A stretch of DNA of 64,000 nt from JAXDMK01 sp963765955 (GTDB lineage: Bacteria; Actinomycetota; Acidimicrobiia; Acidimicrobiales; AC-14), in contig CAVXYA010000002.1 of the NCBI GenBank assembly GCA_963765955.1, positions 62,001 through 126,000 of the forward strand. Reading direction: 5' to 3'. Shown here piece by piece: positions 8,195-16,623 of the stretch. The position numbers and the translations under genes are program-made. Within the stretch, counting starts at the first letter, position 1; each line of letters opens with the position of its first letter. Under the pieces are notes generated by a model that was not told the DNA's origin, did not search any database, and was given only the letters and a program-made list of their open reading frames with translations.

Positions 8195-9018
8195 GGAGCC
8201 ACGGCCAGGGGGGCGGAGGCCAGGGCGGGGTGGCGGGCGGCGTAGATGTAGTCGGCCAGGCGGAGGGCGGCGTCGGGGACGCCCTTGAAGCCGGGGAAGG
8301 GGTCGACGTCGACCACGAAGGGCTGTCCGTCGCTCACGATGATGTCGAGCCCGAAGAGCTCGATGCCGAGCGCCCGCCGGCAGCGGAGGACCATGTCCCT
8401 CAGCTCGGGGGTGACGGTGAACGGCTCGCCGACCTTCTCCGCCAAGGTTCGGGCCGGCCACACCCGTTTCACGCCGAAGAGCTGGTTGCCGAGGCAGTAG
8501 AGCTTGCGGTCGGGGCCGGAGGGGCCGTGGTAGCGCTGGGCCAGGACGGGATGGCCGGGCCGGCCGATCTCTTGAAGCTCGTCGACGTCCCAGACGACCT
8601 GGACGCTGCCGCCCGCAGCCCGCCGACACGGCTTGAGAACCAGTGGCCCCTCCTCGAGGAGGCGTCCCAGGCTGGCGACGTCGACAGCCACGAAGGTCTC
8701 CGGCACGGGCACGCCGGCCGCCTGGAGGATCCGGTTGACGACGACCCGGTCCCGGCACTGCAGGGTCGTCGGATAGGGGTTGAGGGTCATCGCGCCCAAG
8801 GCGTCGAGGGCCCCCGCCAGGCTGAGGGCCATCTCGCTTCCCGACTTGAGCACGTACAGGTCGTGGTCGACCCGAATGGCGGCCAGGTCGATGACGTCGT
8901 CCTCGGGACAGATCACGCTGACCTCGACGCCCCATTCCGCCAGCAGGCCGACCACCGTCGCCAGGATGGGGCTGGCCCTGCTCTCCGGGCTGCGTCGCAT
9001 GAGGAAGCAGATCCTCAT
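8191..9018 (-). CDS. ATP-grasp enzyme 3 of the array
   Basis: 275 residues, intact, from ATG 9018 (MRICFLMRRSPESRASPILA). An N-terminal alpha/beta domain contains DHDLYVLKSGSEMALSLAGA and TLNPYPTTLQCRDRV; the ATP-grasp core follows: VPVPETF, GPLVLKPCRRAAGGSV, PVLAQRYHG, DRKLYCLGNQLFGVKRVWPA, IELFGLDIIVSDGQPFVVDV. It ends with DVDPFPGFKGVPDAALRLAD: the usual Asn metal ligand of D-x-N is Asp here. Stop and start codons overlap both neighbours (ATGA at 9015-9018, GTGA at 8191-8194), so translation is coupled. Close paralogue of the genes at 6085 and 10122; substrate unknown. Confidence 0.88.
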   Translation of the reverse strand: MRICFLMRRSPESRASPILATVVGLLAEWGVEVSVICPEDDVIDLAAIRVDHDLYVLKSGSEMALSLAGALDALGAMTLNPYPTTLQCRDRVVVNRILQAAGVPVPETFVAVDVASLGRLLEEGPLVLKPCRRAAGGSVQVVWDVDELQEIGRPGHPVLAQRYHGPSGPDRKLYCLGNQLFGVKRVWPARTLAEKVGEPFTVTPELRDMVLRCRRALGIELFGLDIIVSDGQPFVVDVDPFPGFKGVPDAALRLADYIYAARHPALASAPLAVAP

Positions 9019-9971
9019 TGCCGGACCCTCGATCGCGACGCTTCGGCCACGTCCAGGACGTGGTCGGCCAAGGCCTGGTCACTTCCGGGTGCGCCGCGGT
9101 AGTTGGGAAAGTCGTTGACCTCGACAACCACTGGACCGTCGGGTGTGATCAGGCAGTCCACGCCGAAGAGGTCGAGGCCGAAGAGGCGGCCACATGCGAA
9201 CGCGACCGCCGCCAACTCGGGTGTGACGGCAACGGCCACGGGATCGTTGGGTTGGCCGCCGCCGTTGAGGGGCGACGGGGCCCGGACGGCCCAGTACCGG
9301 GTTCCAACGGCATAGACCTTCACGTCGGCGCCGTCGCCGGCCACGAACTGCTGGGCCAGAACGGGCTCCTCCGGGGAGGTCGGGTCGAGGACGTCGTCGG
9401 CCCCCACGACCAGCCGGACCCCAACCCCGTTGTCGCCGAAGATGGGCTTGACCACGATCGGGTAGGCGGCCGGGTCGATCGCCGCCACCAGGCGGTCGGG
9501 CGGTCCGACCCAGGTTCGCGGTGTCGGGATGCCCGCTGCCACAAGCGCGGCGGCCATGGCCGCCTTGTCCCGGACGGAGGCGACCGCCGACGAGCGGTTG
9601 ATCGTCGGCACGCCGAACCGTTCGGCGATAGCCAAGGCGGTCAGGAGCGAGGCGCTCCGGCCCCGAGCCACCACGACGCCACGGTCGGCCAGCCACGACC
9701 CGGTCGGCCACGTCTGGCGGGCCAGGTCGTGGACGAGGACATCGGGGTCGGCGATGTCGACGGCGATGCCGAGGCGGCCGAGGGCGGCCAGCAGGCCGGC
9801 CGGCTGGCGCTGGGATCGGTAGCGGGCCTCCACGAGCACCACCAGCGCCGGCGCCCCGCTGCGCGTCCCCACTCGGTTCTCGACCCCGGACGTTTGCCGC
9901 CTCACGTCCGCCGCCTCACACCCGGCGCCTTCGTCGCCTCCGGGCGACCGGCACCGAGGATTCTTCAGCAC
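9015..9971 (-). CDS. ATP-grasp enzyme 2 of the array, RimK-like branch
   Basis: Up to 318 residues; a GTG at 9872 (VGTRSGAPALVVLVEAR) is the more likely start because the preceding 33 residues look non-conserved. Core motifs are VPTINRSSAVASVRDKAAMA, AYPIVVKPIFGDNGVGVRLV (phosphate loop), PVLAQQFVAGDGADVKVYAV, FGLDLFGVDCLITPDGPVVV and VEVNDFPNYRGAPGSDQALA. The metal-binding Asn is kept, and the ending FPNYRG differs from the FPG(F/Y)KG of the other three, so it is the most divergent paralogue. It overlaps the next gene by 4 bases and lies 150 bases after the first array gene. Confidence 0.85.
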   Translation of the reverse strand: MLKNPRCRSPGGDEGAGCEAADVRRQTSGVENRVGTRSGAPALVVLVEARYRSQRQPAGLLAALGRLGIAVDIADPDVLVHDLARQTWPTGSWLADRGVVVARGRSASLLTALAIAERFGVPTINRSSAVASVRDKAAMAAALVAAGIPTPRTWVGPPDRLVAAIDPAAYPIVVKPIFGDNGVGVRLVVGADDVLDPTSPEEPVLAQQFVAGDGADVKVYAVGTRYWAVRAPSPLNGGGQPNDPVAVAVTPELAAVAFACGRLFGLDLFGVDCLITPDGPVVVEVNDFPNYRGAPGSDQALADHVLDVAEASRSRVRQ

Positions 9972-10121
9972 CGGATCTGTTCTCGATCACTCGCACGCAC
10001 GACCTCCAGCCGAAGATGGAACCTGCGATGCGTCAGGAAACGGAGGGTGAACTCCGAGTGACGTTTGGACGAACATTACCGCCCAGCGGCGCCGTCTGCT
10101 CGTCTCGCCGCTGAATGTCTG

Positions 10122-10988
10122 TCATGGTGCCGATTCCGATTCCACGGCCTTGCCGCCGGGGCCGGCCTTGGCGTCCGTTATGCCGGACCGGGCCGCCTGC
10201 AGGATCCTTTCCGCGAGAAGACGGTCCGCATTCGGAACCCCCTTGAAACCGGGGAAGGCGGACACGTCGACCACGTAGTGCTGCCCGCCGCTGACCACGA
10301 CATCGACACCGTAAAGGTCCAGGCCCAGTGCGTCTCCGACGCCCAGGACGAGACGTCGAAGGAGCGGATCGACACCGATGGGGACGCCCTGCTTGGCCTC
10401 GGCCGTAGACGCAGGCCACGGGCGCCCGACGCAATGGATGTGGTCTCCGATCCTGTAAAGCTTGCGATCGAGCCCCTCCGGCGCATGGAACCGTTGGACG
10501 ATGAACGGGCCGAGGGCGGGATCGACGTCGCCCAGCTCGGCCCGGGTTCGGACGACACGAACCCCCATCCCTTTGGAGCCGGTGTTCGGCTTGATGACCA
10601 CGGGCCAATTGTCCAAAAGGGGCACCGCGGCCAGGGGGTCGACCACGAGGTGGGTGCGGGGTACAGGCAGACCGGCCCGGGCCAGAATGCTGCAGGCGAC
10701 CGCCTTGTCCCGGCAGGCAGCCACCGCGGGGAAGGGGTTGAGCAGCGGAGCACCGGCCGCGTGGAGGGCGGCCCCGACGGTGAGCGCGGCCTGATACGAG
10801 TGCTTCAGGACGAAGAGGTCGTGGTCGAGATGGAGATCGGTGATGTCGAAGGCACCTCCGATACGCCAGATATCGACCTCTGCCCCCCGCCGACGAAGCT
10901 CGTCGACGGTGGCGGCGGTGACCGAGGCCGGGGGCCGATCGGCGTGGACGACGACGATGCGCTCGGCCCTTGACGTCACCGCGGTCAC
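10122..10988 (-). CDS. ATP-grasp enzyme 1, first gene of the array operon
   Basis: About 285 residues from GTG 10979 or 10988. N-terminal part: RAERIVVVHADRPPASVTAA, LDHDLFVLKHSYQAALTVGA, PLLNPFPAVAACRDKAVACS. ATP-grasp core: LPVPRTHLVVDPLAAVPLLD, WPVVIKPNTGSKGMGVRVVR, GPFIVQRFHAPEGLDRKLYR, LGLDLYGVDVVVSGGQHYVV, then DVSAFPGFKGVPNADRLLAE. The D-x-N metal site reads D-V-S, so one ligand is changed. The order VQRF...K(L/V)Y...RP...LG(V/L).L(F/Y)G(I/V)D and the FPGFKG end parallel inositol 1,3,4-trisphosphate 5/6-kinase. It is divergent from tdh across ~60 bases; the long open frame beyond 10988 is antisense to tdh and not real. Confidence 0.82.
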   Translation of the reverse strand: MTAVTSRAERIVVVHADRPPASVTAATVDELRRRGAEVDIWRIGGAFDITDLHLDHDLFVLKHSYQAALTVGAALHAAGAPLLNPFPAVAACRDKAVACSILARAGLPVPRTHLVVDPLAAVPLLDNWPVVIKPNTGSKGMGVRVVRTRAELGDVDPALGPFIVQRFHAPEGLDRKLYRIGDHIHCVGRPWPASTAEAKQGVPIGVDPLLRRLVLGVGDALGLDLYGVDVVVSGGQHYVVDVSAFPGFKGVPNADRLLAERILQAARSGITDAKAGPGGKAVESESAP

Positions 10989-11016
10989 GCTATGCGTACG
11001 CCACACGAACGGCGCT

Positions 11017-11043
11017 GCGTAGCGTCGGCCCGGGCGTAGCGTC
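11017..11043. promoter_or_regulatory. Direct repeat in the tdh / ATP-grasp divergent promoter
   Basis: GCGTAGCGTC occurs twice, at 11017-11026 and 11034-11043, 17 bp start to start, filling most of the 60-bp divergent intergenic region just before the tdh start at 11049. The position suits an operator shared by both operons, but no cognate regulator is evident nearby. Confidence 0.3.
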
Positions 11044-11048
11044 TGCTC

Positions 11049-12083
11049 GTGGACATGCTGGCCCTGGTGAAGGCGGCTCCCGGGCCGGGCCTGGAGCTGT
11101 GCCGAGTTCCCCGTCCACCGTTCGGGATCAACGACGTGCTCATCCGGGTCCTGCGTACCGGGATCTGCGGCACCGACCTGCACATCCACGACTGGGACGG
11201 CTGGGCCGAGCGCAACGTCCACCCCCCGCTCGTCGTGGGCCACGAGTTCGTCGGGGTCATCGAGGAGGTCGGCTCGAACGTCACCGGCTTCGCGCCGGGA
11301 GAGCTGGTGTCGGGCGAGGGGCACGTGGTGTGTGGGCGGTGTCGCCACTGCCTGGCCGGGCGGCGGGAGCTGTGCGCCCACACCGTCGGCCTGGGGGTGG
11401 GTCGCGACGGCGCCTTCTCCGAGCTCGTGGTGCTGCCCATGACCAACGTGTGGCGCCACTGGGCGGGGATCGACCTCGACGTCGCCGCCATCTTCGACCC
11501 GCTGGGCAACGCGGTGCACACGGCCCTCGCCTTCCCGGTGCTCGGGGAGGACGTGCTGGTGAGCGGGGCCGGTCCCATCGGGCTGATGGCCACCGCCGTG
11601 GCCCGCCACGCAGGCGCCCGCCACGTTGTGGTGAGCGAGCCCAACGCCGTCCGCCGCGACCTGGCCCTGCGGATGGGGGCCACGGTGGCCATCGACCCGG
11701 CGGTGACCCGCCTCGACGACGTCTTCGGCAGCCTGGCCATGGTCGAGGGCTACGACGTGGCCCTCGAGGTGTCGGGGAACCCGGAGGCCCTTCGGTCGGC
11801 CATCTCCGCCATGGCCCACGGCGGGGGCATCGCGGTGCTGGGCCTGCCCGCCCACGACGTGCCCATCGACGTGAGCGAGGTCGTCCTCAAGATGCTCACC
11901 ATCCGGGGGATCTACGGCCGGGAGATGTATGAGACCTGGTACAAGATGACGGTGATGCTCCTGTCGGGGCTCGACATCCGCCCTGCGATCACCCACCGCT
12001 TCGACTTCCGCGACCACGAGGCCGCCTTCGCCGCCGCCCGCTCGGGCGACTCGGGCAAGGTCATCATGAGCTGGTCCCCGTGA
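11049..12083 (+). CDS. tdh: L-threonine 3-dehydrogenase
   Basis: 344 residues, a zinc-dependent medium-chain dehydrogenase that oxidises L-threonine to 2-amino-3-ketobutyrate with NAD. Catalytic zinc motifs are TGICGTDLHIHDWDGWAE (Cys, Tdh-typical HIHDWD) and GHEFVGVIEEVG; structural zinc cysteines are in GHVVCGRCRHCLAGRRELC. The nucleotide-binding loop is VSGAGPIGLMATAVARHAGA. The C-terminal YETWYKMTVMLLSGLDIRPA is characteristic of Tdh. Starts at GTG 11049 (an ATG two codons later is possible). It overlaps kbl by 4 bases, making the classic two-step threonine-to-glycine pathway. Confidence 0.95.
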   Translation: MDMLALVKAAPGPGLELCRVPRPPFGINDVLIRVLRTGICGTDLHIHDWDGWAERNVHPPLVVGHEFVGVIEEVGSNVTGFAPGELVSGEGHVVCGRCRHCLAGRRELCAHTVGLGVGRDGAFSELVVLPMTNVWRHWAGIDLDVAAIFDPLGNAVHTALAFPVLGEDVLVSGAGPIGLMATAVARHAGARHVVVSEPNAVRRDLALRMGATVAIDPAVTRLDDVFGSLAMVEGYDVALEVSGNPEALRSAISAMAHGGGIAVLGLPAHDVPIDVSEVVLKMLTIRGIYGREMYETWYKMTVMLLSGLDIRPAITHRFDFRDHEAAFAAARSGDSGKVIMSWSP

Positions 12084-13282
12084 CGCCGAGCGACCCGCTG
12101 GCGTTCCTGGAGGCGGAGGTGGCCGCCCTCCGGACCCAGCACCTGTACCGGTCGCTGCGGGTGATGACGAGCGCCCAGGGTCCGGTGGTCGACGTCGACG
12201 GGCGGCGGCTGGTGAGCCTGTCGTCGAACGACTACCTCGGCCTCACCCACCACCCGCGCCTGAAGGAGGCGGCGCTGGCCGCGGTGGCCGACTTCGGGGT
12301 GGGGACGGGCGCGGTGCGCACCATCGCCGGAACCATGGCCGCCCACGAGGCCCTGGAGGCGGAGCTGGCCGAGTTCAAGGGCGTGCCCGCGGTCCTCACC
12401 TTTCAGTCCGGGTTCACGGCCAACACCGGCCTCATCCCGACCATCACGGGCGAGTCCGACCTGATCGTGTCCGACAGCCTCAACCACGCCTCGATCATCG
12501 ACGGGATGCGGCTGTCGAAGGCGCCCCGCCGCATCTACCCCCACGCCGACGTCGACGCCCTGCGCTTCATCCTCGACGAGGCCGCGGCCGACGGGCGGTA
12601 CCGGCTGATCCTGGTGGCCACCGACGGCGTGTTCAGCATGGACGGCGACATCGCGCCCCTGCCCGAGATCGTGGCCGCGGCCGAGGCGGCCGGCGCCGCG
12701 GTGCTGGTCGACGACGCCCACGGCTCGGGTGTGCTCGGCCGCCAGGGACGGGGCACGGTGGACCACTTCGGCCTCACCGACCGGGTCGCCATCCAGGTCG
12801 GCACCCTGTCCAAGGCGGTGGGCGGCCTGGGCGGCTACGTGGCCGGGCCCACCGCGCTGCGGGAGATCCTCACCCAACGGGCGCGGCCGTTCCTGTTCTC
12901 GACGTCGCACCCGCCGGCGGTGGTGGCCGCCTGCCGGGCCGCCCTGCGGGTGATGCAGGACGAGCCCGAGCTGCTCGAGAGGCTGTGGGCGAACACCCGC
13001 CGGTTCAAGGCCGAGCTGGCCCGGCTGGGCTTCGACACCGGCCGGTCGGAGACGCCCATCACCCCGGTGATGATGGGCGACCCGGAGACCGCCATGCGCT
13101 TCTCCGACCGCCTGGCCGACGAGGGTGTCTTCGCCCAGCCTGTCGTCTTCCCTACCGTCGCCCTGGAGAAGGCCCGCATCCGCACCATCGTCACCGCCGC
13201 CCACACCGACGACCACCTCGACCGGGCTTTGGCCGCCTTCACCACCGTCGGTCGGGAGCTGGGCCTGGTGAGCGGCGGCTGA
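12080..13282 (+). CDS. kbl: 2-amino-3-ketobutyrate CoA ligase (glycine C-acetyltransferase)
   Basis: 400 residues, fold-type I PLP enzyme of the alpha-oxoamine synthase family. It cleaves 2-amino-3-ketobutyrate with CoA to glycine and acetyl-CoA, following Tdh. Motifs: LSSNDYLGLTHHPRLKEAAL, GTGAVRTIAGTMAAHEALEA, DDAHGSGVLGRQGRGTVDHF and the PLP lysine in GTLSKAVGGLGGYVAG. Length is typical. The GTG start lies inside the end of tdh (4-base overlap), so the two are translationally coupled. It converges on the next gene with only one base between stops. Confidence 0.95.
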   Translation: MTPSDPLAFLEAEVAALRTQHLYRSLRVMTSAQGPVVDVDGRRLVSLSSNDYLGLTHHPRLKEAALAAVADFGVGTGAVRTIAGTMAAHEALEAELAEFKGVPAVLTFQSGFTANTGLIPTITGESDLIVSDSLNHASIIDGMRLSKAPRRIYPHADVDALRFILDEAAADGRYRLILVATDGVFSMDGDIAPLPEIVAAAEAAGAAVLVDDAHGSGVLGRQGRGTVDHFGLTDRVAIQVGTLSKAVGGLGGYVAGPTALREILTQRARPFLFSTSHPPAVVAACRAALRVMQDEPELLERLWANTRRFKAELARLGFDTGRSETPITPVMMGDPETAMRFSDRLADEGVFAQPVVFPTVALEKARIRTIVTAAHTDDHLDRALAAFTTVGRELGLVSGG

Positions 13283-13283
13283 G

Positions 13284-13679
13284 TCAGGCGCCCGCTGACA
13301 ACGGGAACCCAAGGGCCTCCGCCAACCCTTCGACGTCGATGACGGTGACCGTGAGTCCCGGGTGTCGGAGGCGCTGCGTCGGCTCCAGCCCGGGAACCGG
13401 CTCCCGGAAGCGGATGCACAGGCCCCGGCGGTCGTTCGTCGCAAAGGTGAGGCCCCGGTCGGCGAGCGAGAGGTGGGCGGGGCCCATCGTCCGCAGGCGC
13501 CCATAGGGCCCGGTCGCGGCCGCGCCGATCACGTTGTCGAGGCCGGTCTCCACGCTCCAGAACCCGAACCGGGCCCGCAACCGGCCGCCGACGACGTCGA
13601 CGCGAGCGTTGCCCGGCGTGATCCCAAAGGGGAGGGAGGCCAGGCGGTAGGCCGGCGAGAAGCGGAAGCGAAAGGTCAT
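13284..13679 (-). CDS. Conserved actinobacterial protein of unknown function
   Basis: 131 residues starting MTFRFRFSPAYRLASLPFGI, with no signal peptide or helix. Beta-rich, with alternating hydrophobic strands such as RVDVVGGRLRARFGFWSVET and AHLSLADRGLTFATNDRRGL, and a closing HPGLTVTVIDVEGLAEAL. I recognise the pattern as a small conserved actinobacterial protein, perhaps with a PH-like barrel, but know no function. It converges tail to tail with kbl. Confidence 0.65.
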   Translation of the reverse strand: MTFRFRFSPAYRLASLPFGITPGNARVDVVGGRLRARFGFWSVETGLDNVIGAAATGPYGRLRTMGPAHLSLADRGLTFATNDRRGLCIRFREPVPGLEPTQRLRHPGLTVTVIDVEGLAEALGFPLSAGA

Positions 13680-13857
13680 CGATGGGAGCTACCCCACCCA
13701 TGGGCTGACTTACCACCTGCGCCGCTGGCCGGCCTCGGTCCCAGTAGGCGTCGGAGGCGTCAGGCAGGCGGCCGCGAGGCCACGAGCGGTCGAGCCCGAG
13801 TAGAAGCCAGGCCCGAGTGATCCGCCCTGCTGTGGAAGGGTCGGTACCGTCGAGCGG

Positions 13858-14580
13858 GTGGCTGGGCGTCTCGTCGATCTCGTCCTGCTGCTGGCCTTCC
13901 TGCTCTCCGGCTGTTCCGGAGCTGCGGGCGACGTCGCCGTGATGATGCGGAGCACCCCGAGTGCGAACAGCACGACCACCACGCCGACCCCGACAGTCAC
14001 AACAGTCACGACGACCACCACCCTGGCGGTTTCGCCCCGGCCTGTCACCGAACAGGCCTACACCGTGTTCGCGACCGCGGGCGGCGTCGTCCTCCGCCAC
14101 CCGGCGGCGCGAGTCGAGCGAATCGGTTTCCACGAATCGACGCTGGACGGCGCCCAGCAACTGGAGACGCTTCCGACGTCCGCCCCCACCCTGGTGCTCG
14201 AAGGCCGGTCGCGCGACACCACGGCGCGCGGCGCGGCCGATGTCATGGTCGATCCCGATGCAGAGATCCGGGCGCCGGTGACGGGCACCGTCCGCTATGC
14301 CGGGACGTACATCCTGTACTGCGAGGTCTCCGACGACTTCCTCGTCATCGAGCCCGACGACCATCCCGGCTGGGAGGTCAAGATGCTCCACATCGACGGC
14401 GTGCGGGTGGGGCCTGGTGCCCGCGTCGAGGCCGGCGTCACCGTCGTCGCACCCCGCGCCACCAGGTTGCCTTTCGAGTCGCAGGTCGAGGACGGGTCGC
14501 ACCGGCCGGCCTGGCCCCACGTCCACGTCGAGATCGACGACCCGAGCGTCCCCGACCGCCCCACCGGTCCAGGCTGCTGA
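13858..14580 (+). CDS. Secreted lipoprotein with a degenerate M23-type peptidase fold
   Basis: 240 residues from GTG 13858. Residues 1-20 are a lipoprotein signal (VDLVLLLAFLLSGCSGAAGD; lipobox LSGC). A Thr/Pro-rich linker follows at ~33-60. The C-terminal domain (~120-235) follows the LytM/M23 beta-sheet plan: EIRAPVTGTVRYAG, VKMLHIDGVRVGPGARVEAG, PAWPHVHVEIDDPSVPD. The HxH zinc pair (HVH) is present, but the upstream HxxxD is not (ADVMVDPDAEI), so it is probably a binding or inactive member acting at the cell wall. It lies immediately left of the tRNA-fragment boundary of the mini-island. Confidence 0.75.
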   Translation: MAGRLVDLVLLLAFLLSGCSGAAGDVAVMMRSTPSANSTTTTPTPTVTTVTTTTTLAVSPRPVTEQAYTVFATAGGVVLRHPAARVERIGFHESTLDGAQQLETLPTSAPTLVLEGRSRDTTARGAADVMVDPDAEIRAPVTGTVRYAGTYILYCEVSDDFLVIEPDDHPGWEVKMLHIDGVRVGPGARVEAGVTVVAPRATRLPFESQVEDGSHRPAWPHVHVEIDDPSVPDRPTGPGC

Positions 14581-14653
14581 GGGTTCGGGGAACGCGTCCC
14601 GCACGACGTATTGCCCGAGCCTTGGAACTCGACTCGGCGACCGGAATCCGGAT

Positions 14654-14697
14654 TGGGCGACCGGGGTATTGATCCCCAGCTTCTGCCGTGTGAAGGC
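14654..14697 (-). repeat. Copy of the 3' half of tRNA-Val (attachment-site duplicate)
   Basis: 44 bases that match 16918-16962, the 3' half of the complete tRNA-Val gene, in the same orientation, covering the anticodon loop (TTCACAC), 3' anticodon arm, T arm and acceptor 3' strand. I count two or three substitutions and one single-base gap. The 5' half of the tRNA is absent. This is what integration of an element at a tRNA 3' end leaves at the far end. Confidence 0.7.
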
Positions 14698-15109
14698 TCC
14701 CGAGATACGCCTGCCACCCGCCCAAATGCCTGCGACCTGCATGAATGTATGAAACTGCCGTCAGCGGGATACCGGTGTGTGCTCGTGTTGTGTCTCGGTG
14801 TTCTCCAGGACCGGTGGCACCGGCCCTAGCCCGGCCCTGCTAGTGCTGGTGCGCCGCCCGGTGTCCCGCACGGCCTTTCGGGGCGTGGCGGCGGCTGAGA
14901 GGCCAGCAGACCAACGCCCGGCCGGTGCCCGGCTGCGAGCCACCTTGGCCCGAGCCGTCGGGCGTAGCGGCCGATGCTGGCCGGCTAGGGCTGCTTGTTC
15001 GTGTGCTCGGGCCGAAGGGCATGGTGGCCGATTCCGCGGTGAGGACTTGCGACCTACAGTGCTCCGTCGGACAGCGGCGTCGGTACCGGCGTCGGCGGAA
15101 GGGATTGCG

Positions 15110-15887
15110 ATGACCGATCAGGTGCCCGTTCCGGGCGCACCCGTAATCGTGGCGAACGCTGATGCGCCGACGCTCGCTCAACCAGCCAAGGCTCCTGCAC
15201 CACGCACCGGGCCAAAGTGGGAGATAGACGTTCGGGACCGGGTCAAGGCGACCATCAAGAAGTTCTCCAAACCGCTGGCCGACCTTGTCGCCCGAGATGC
15301 CAACGAGGGTGACACTCGCCTCATCGTCACCGACTTCCTCTGCGATGGCCTCGGGTACGACAAGTACCAGGACCTGACCACCGAGTACGAGGTCAAGGGC
15401 GACTTTGCTGATTACGGCGTGCGCATCGATAAGGACCTGGTGGCCTTCATCGAGGTCAAGCGGGTCGCCACCAAACTGACGACCAAGCACCTACGTCAGG
15501 TCCAGATGTATGCCGTCAATGAGGGCGTCGAGTGGCTGATCCTGACGAGTGGCGTCGTTTGGCAGGTATACCACCTGACGGGCGGCCTCCCGGTTCTCGT
15601 GGACCTAGCGTTCGACGTCAACCTGCTCGGCGACGAGACGCGTGGCGCAGAAGGCCAGCCAGCTCTACTTCATCAGCAAGGAGTCCCTGAAGCGACGCCA
15701 GATCGACGAGCTCTGGAAGGCGAAGCGGGCGACAGCACCAAAGTCGCTCGCCAACGTCGCCCTATCCGATGCCGTGACGGAGAGCATCCGCAAGGAGCTC
15801 AAGCGCACAACCGGCCAGAACATCGAGCGTTCTGAGATCAGCCGATTGATGAAGGAAACCGTGCTCCGCCCGGAGTGCTTCCTCTAG
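15110..15887 (+). CDS. HsdR N-terminal-domain (type I restriction-like nuclease) protein, frameshift near 15640
   Basis: From ATG 15110. A Pro/Ala-rich N-terminus leads to a PD-(D/E)XK nuclease-like domain seen at the N-terminus of type I restriction subunits: ANEGDTRLIVTDFLCDGLGY, TTEYEVKGDFADYGVRIDKD, LVAFIEVKRVATKLTTKHLR (E-x-K catalytic pair), QVQMYAVNEGVEWLILTSGV, VWQVYHL. At about 15640 the sequence continues in another frame (VAQKASQLYFISKESLKRRQ) to the stop at 15887, ~258 residues in total. There is no helicase domain and no hsdM/hsdS, so it is a stand-alone nuclease-like protein, common on mobile elements. The break may be assembly error or inactivation. Confidence 0.75.
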
Positions 15888-15900
15888 CTGTCGGGTTTCG

Positions 15901-16623
15901 CTAGTCCTCGGTGCCTGCCACCGCGGTCGCTTCGGCGCCGCTCTCCCACCACGGGCCGCCAACCGCCGCCGGCTCTGCCTTCGCCTGGATGAAGTACGCG
16001 CCAAGCGAACCGGCAATCGTGGCGATGATCACCGCCGAGTAGACGCCGAGAACGATCTCGAGTACCTGGGCGAAGGCGTAAGCACTACCGAGTGAGGCGC
16101 CGGTCACCGTGGACATAGCGGCGTCGTGCAGAGCATCGGCGTAGGAGTTCTTATACCCACCGAACTCCCACAACAGCCGACCCGCTGCGCAGGACACGAC
16201 AGCCGTGACCACGAGCAGCAAGGTCAAACGGCTCCTGAGCCTTGCACCTGCGCGCCGACTGGAATGCACGGCCGACGCCACTCCTCGTCCGGCCCGACCG
16301 GCCCGGAGCACACGCAAGAAGCGGAGAAACGGAAGGGCGATCAAGCCGACCTCCCACCAGTGCTTCCTCAGGAACGGCCAGGTCTCGGGGGCGACGATTG
16401 CTCGGGCCACGAACTCGACCAGGAATGCCAGAGCGATCCCGATCCAAAGAACGTCGACAACGGTCTTGATCAGGGCCTGTGAACTTGTCAGGGGCTCCAC
16501 CAGCCAGAGACCGAGCGCCACGACCCCGAGCGTTGCGATGGGGCGGTCGAGGCGCTGGGCGATCTTGTAGGCCGCGAGCTCACGCTGGGTCGGTGGTCGT
16601 TGAAGGATGGGCGCTGTCAGCAT
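15901..16623 (-). CDS. Ion-channel-like membrane protein
   Basis: 240 residues. Helices at about 32-50, 57-77, 92-110, 132-150 and 190-215. The order resembles a small voltage-gated cation channel: VDVLWIGIALAFLVEFVARA, then FLRFLRVLRAGRAGRGVASA (a charged S4-like segment), a pore region DALHDAAMSTVTGASLGSAY and a last helix LEIVLGVYSAVIIATIAGSL. The pore has TVTG rather than the potassium filter TVGYG, so selectivity is unclear. It is the second gene of the tRNA-bounded island, convergent with the HsdR-N gene (13 bases apart). Confidence 0.75.
   Translation of the reverse strand: MLTAPILQRPPTQRELAAYKIAQRLDRPIATLGVVALGLWLVEPLTSSQALIKTVVDVLWIGIALAFLVEFVARAIVAPETWPFLRKHWWEVGLIALPFLRFLRVLRAGRAGRGVASAVHSSRRAGARLRSRLTLLLVVTAVVSCAAGRLLWEFGGYKNSYADALHDAAMSTVTGASLGSAYAFAQVLEIVLGVYSAVIIATIAGSLGAYFIQAKAEPAAVGGPWWESGAEATAVAGTED

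Noticed and set aside
9015..9971. RimK-type ribosomal S6 modification or lysine-biosynthesis LysX
   Set aside because: No S6 or lys genes are nearby, and its paralogues with FPGYKG ends in the same operon argue for a dedicated pathway.
11000..12017. Long N-terminal extension of the first ATP-grasp frame across tdh
   Set aside because: Only the part below about 10988 has ATP-grasp sequence; the rest is antisense to tdh and low-complexity.
14654..14697. A second complete tRNA-Val gene
   Set aside because: The D arm and the 5' acceptor strand are missing, and the following bases do not pair.
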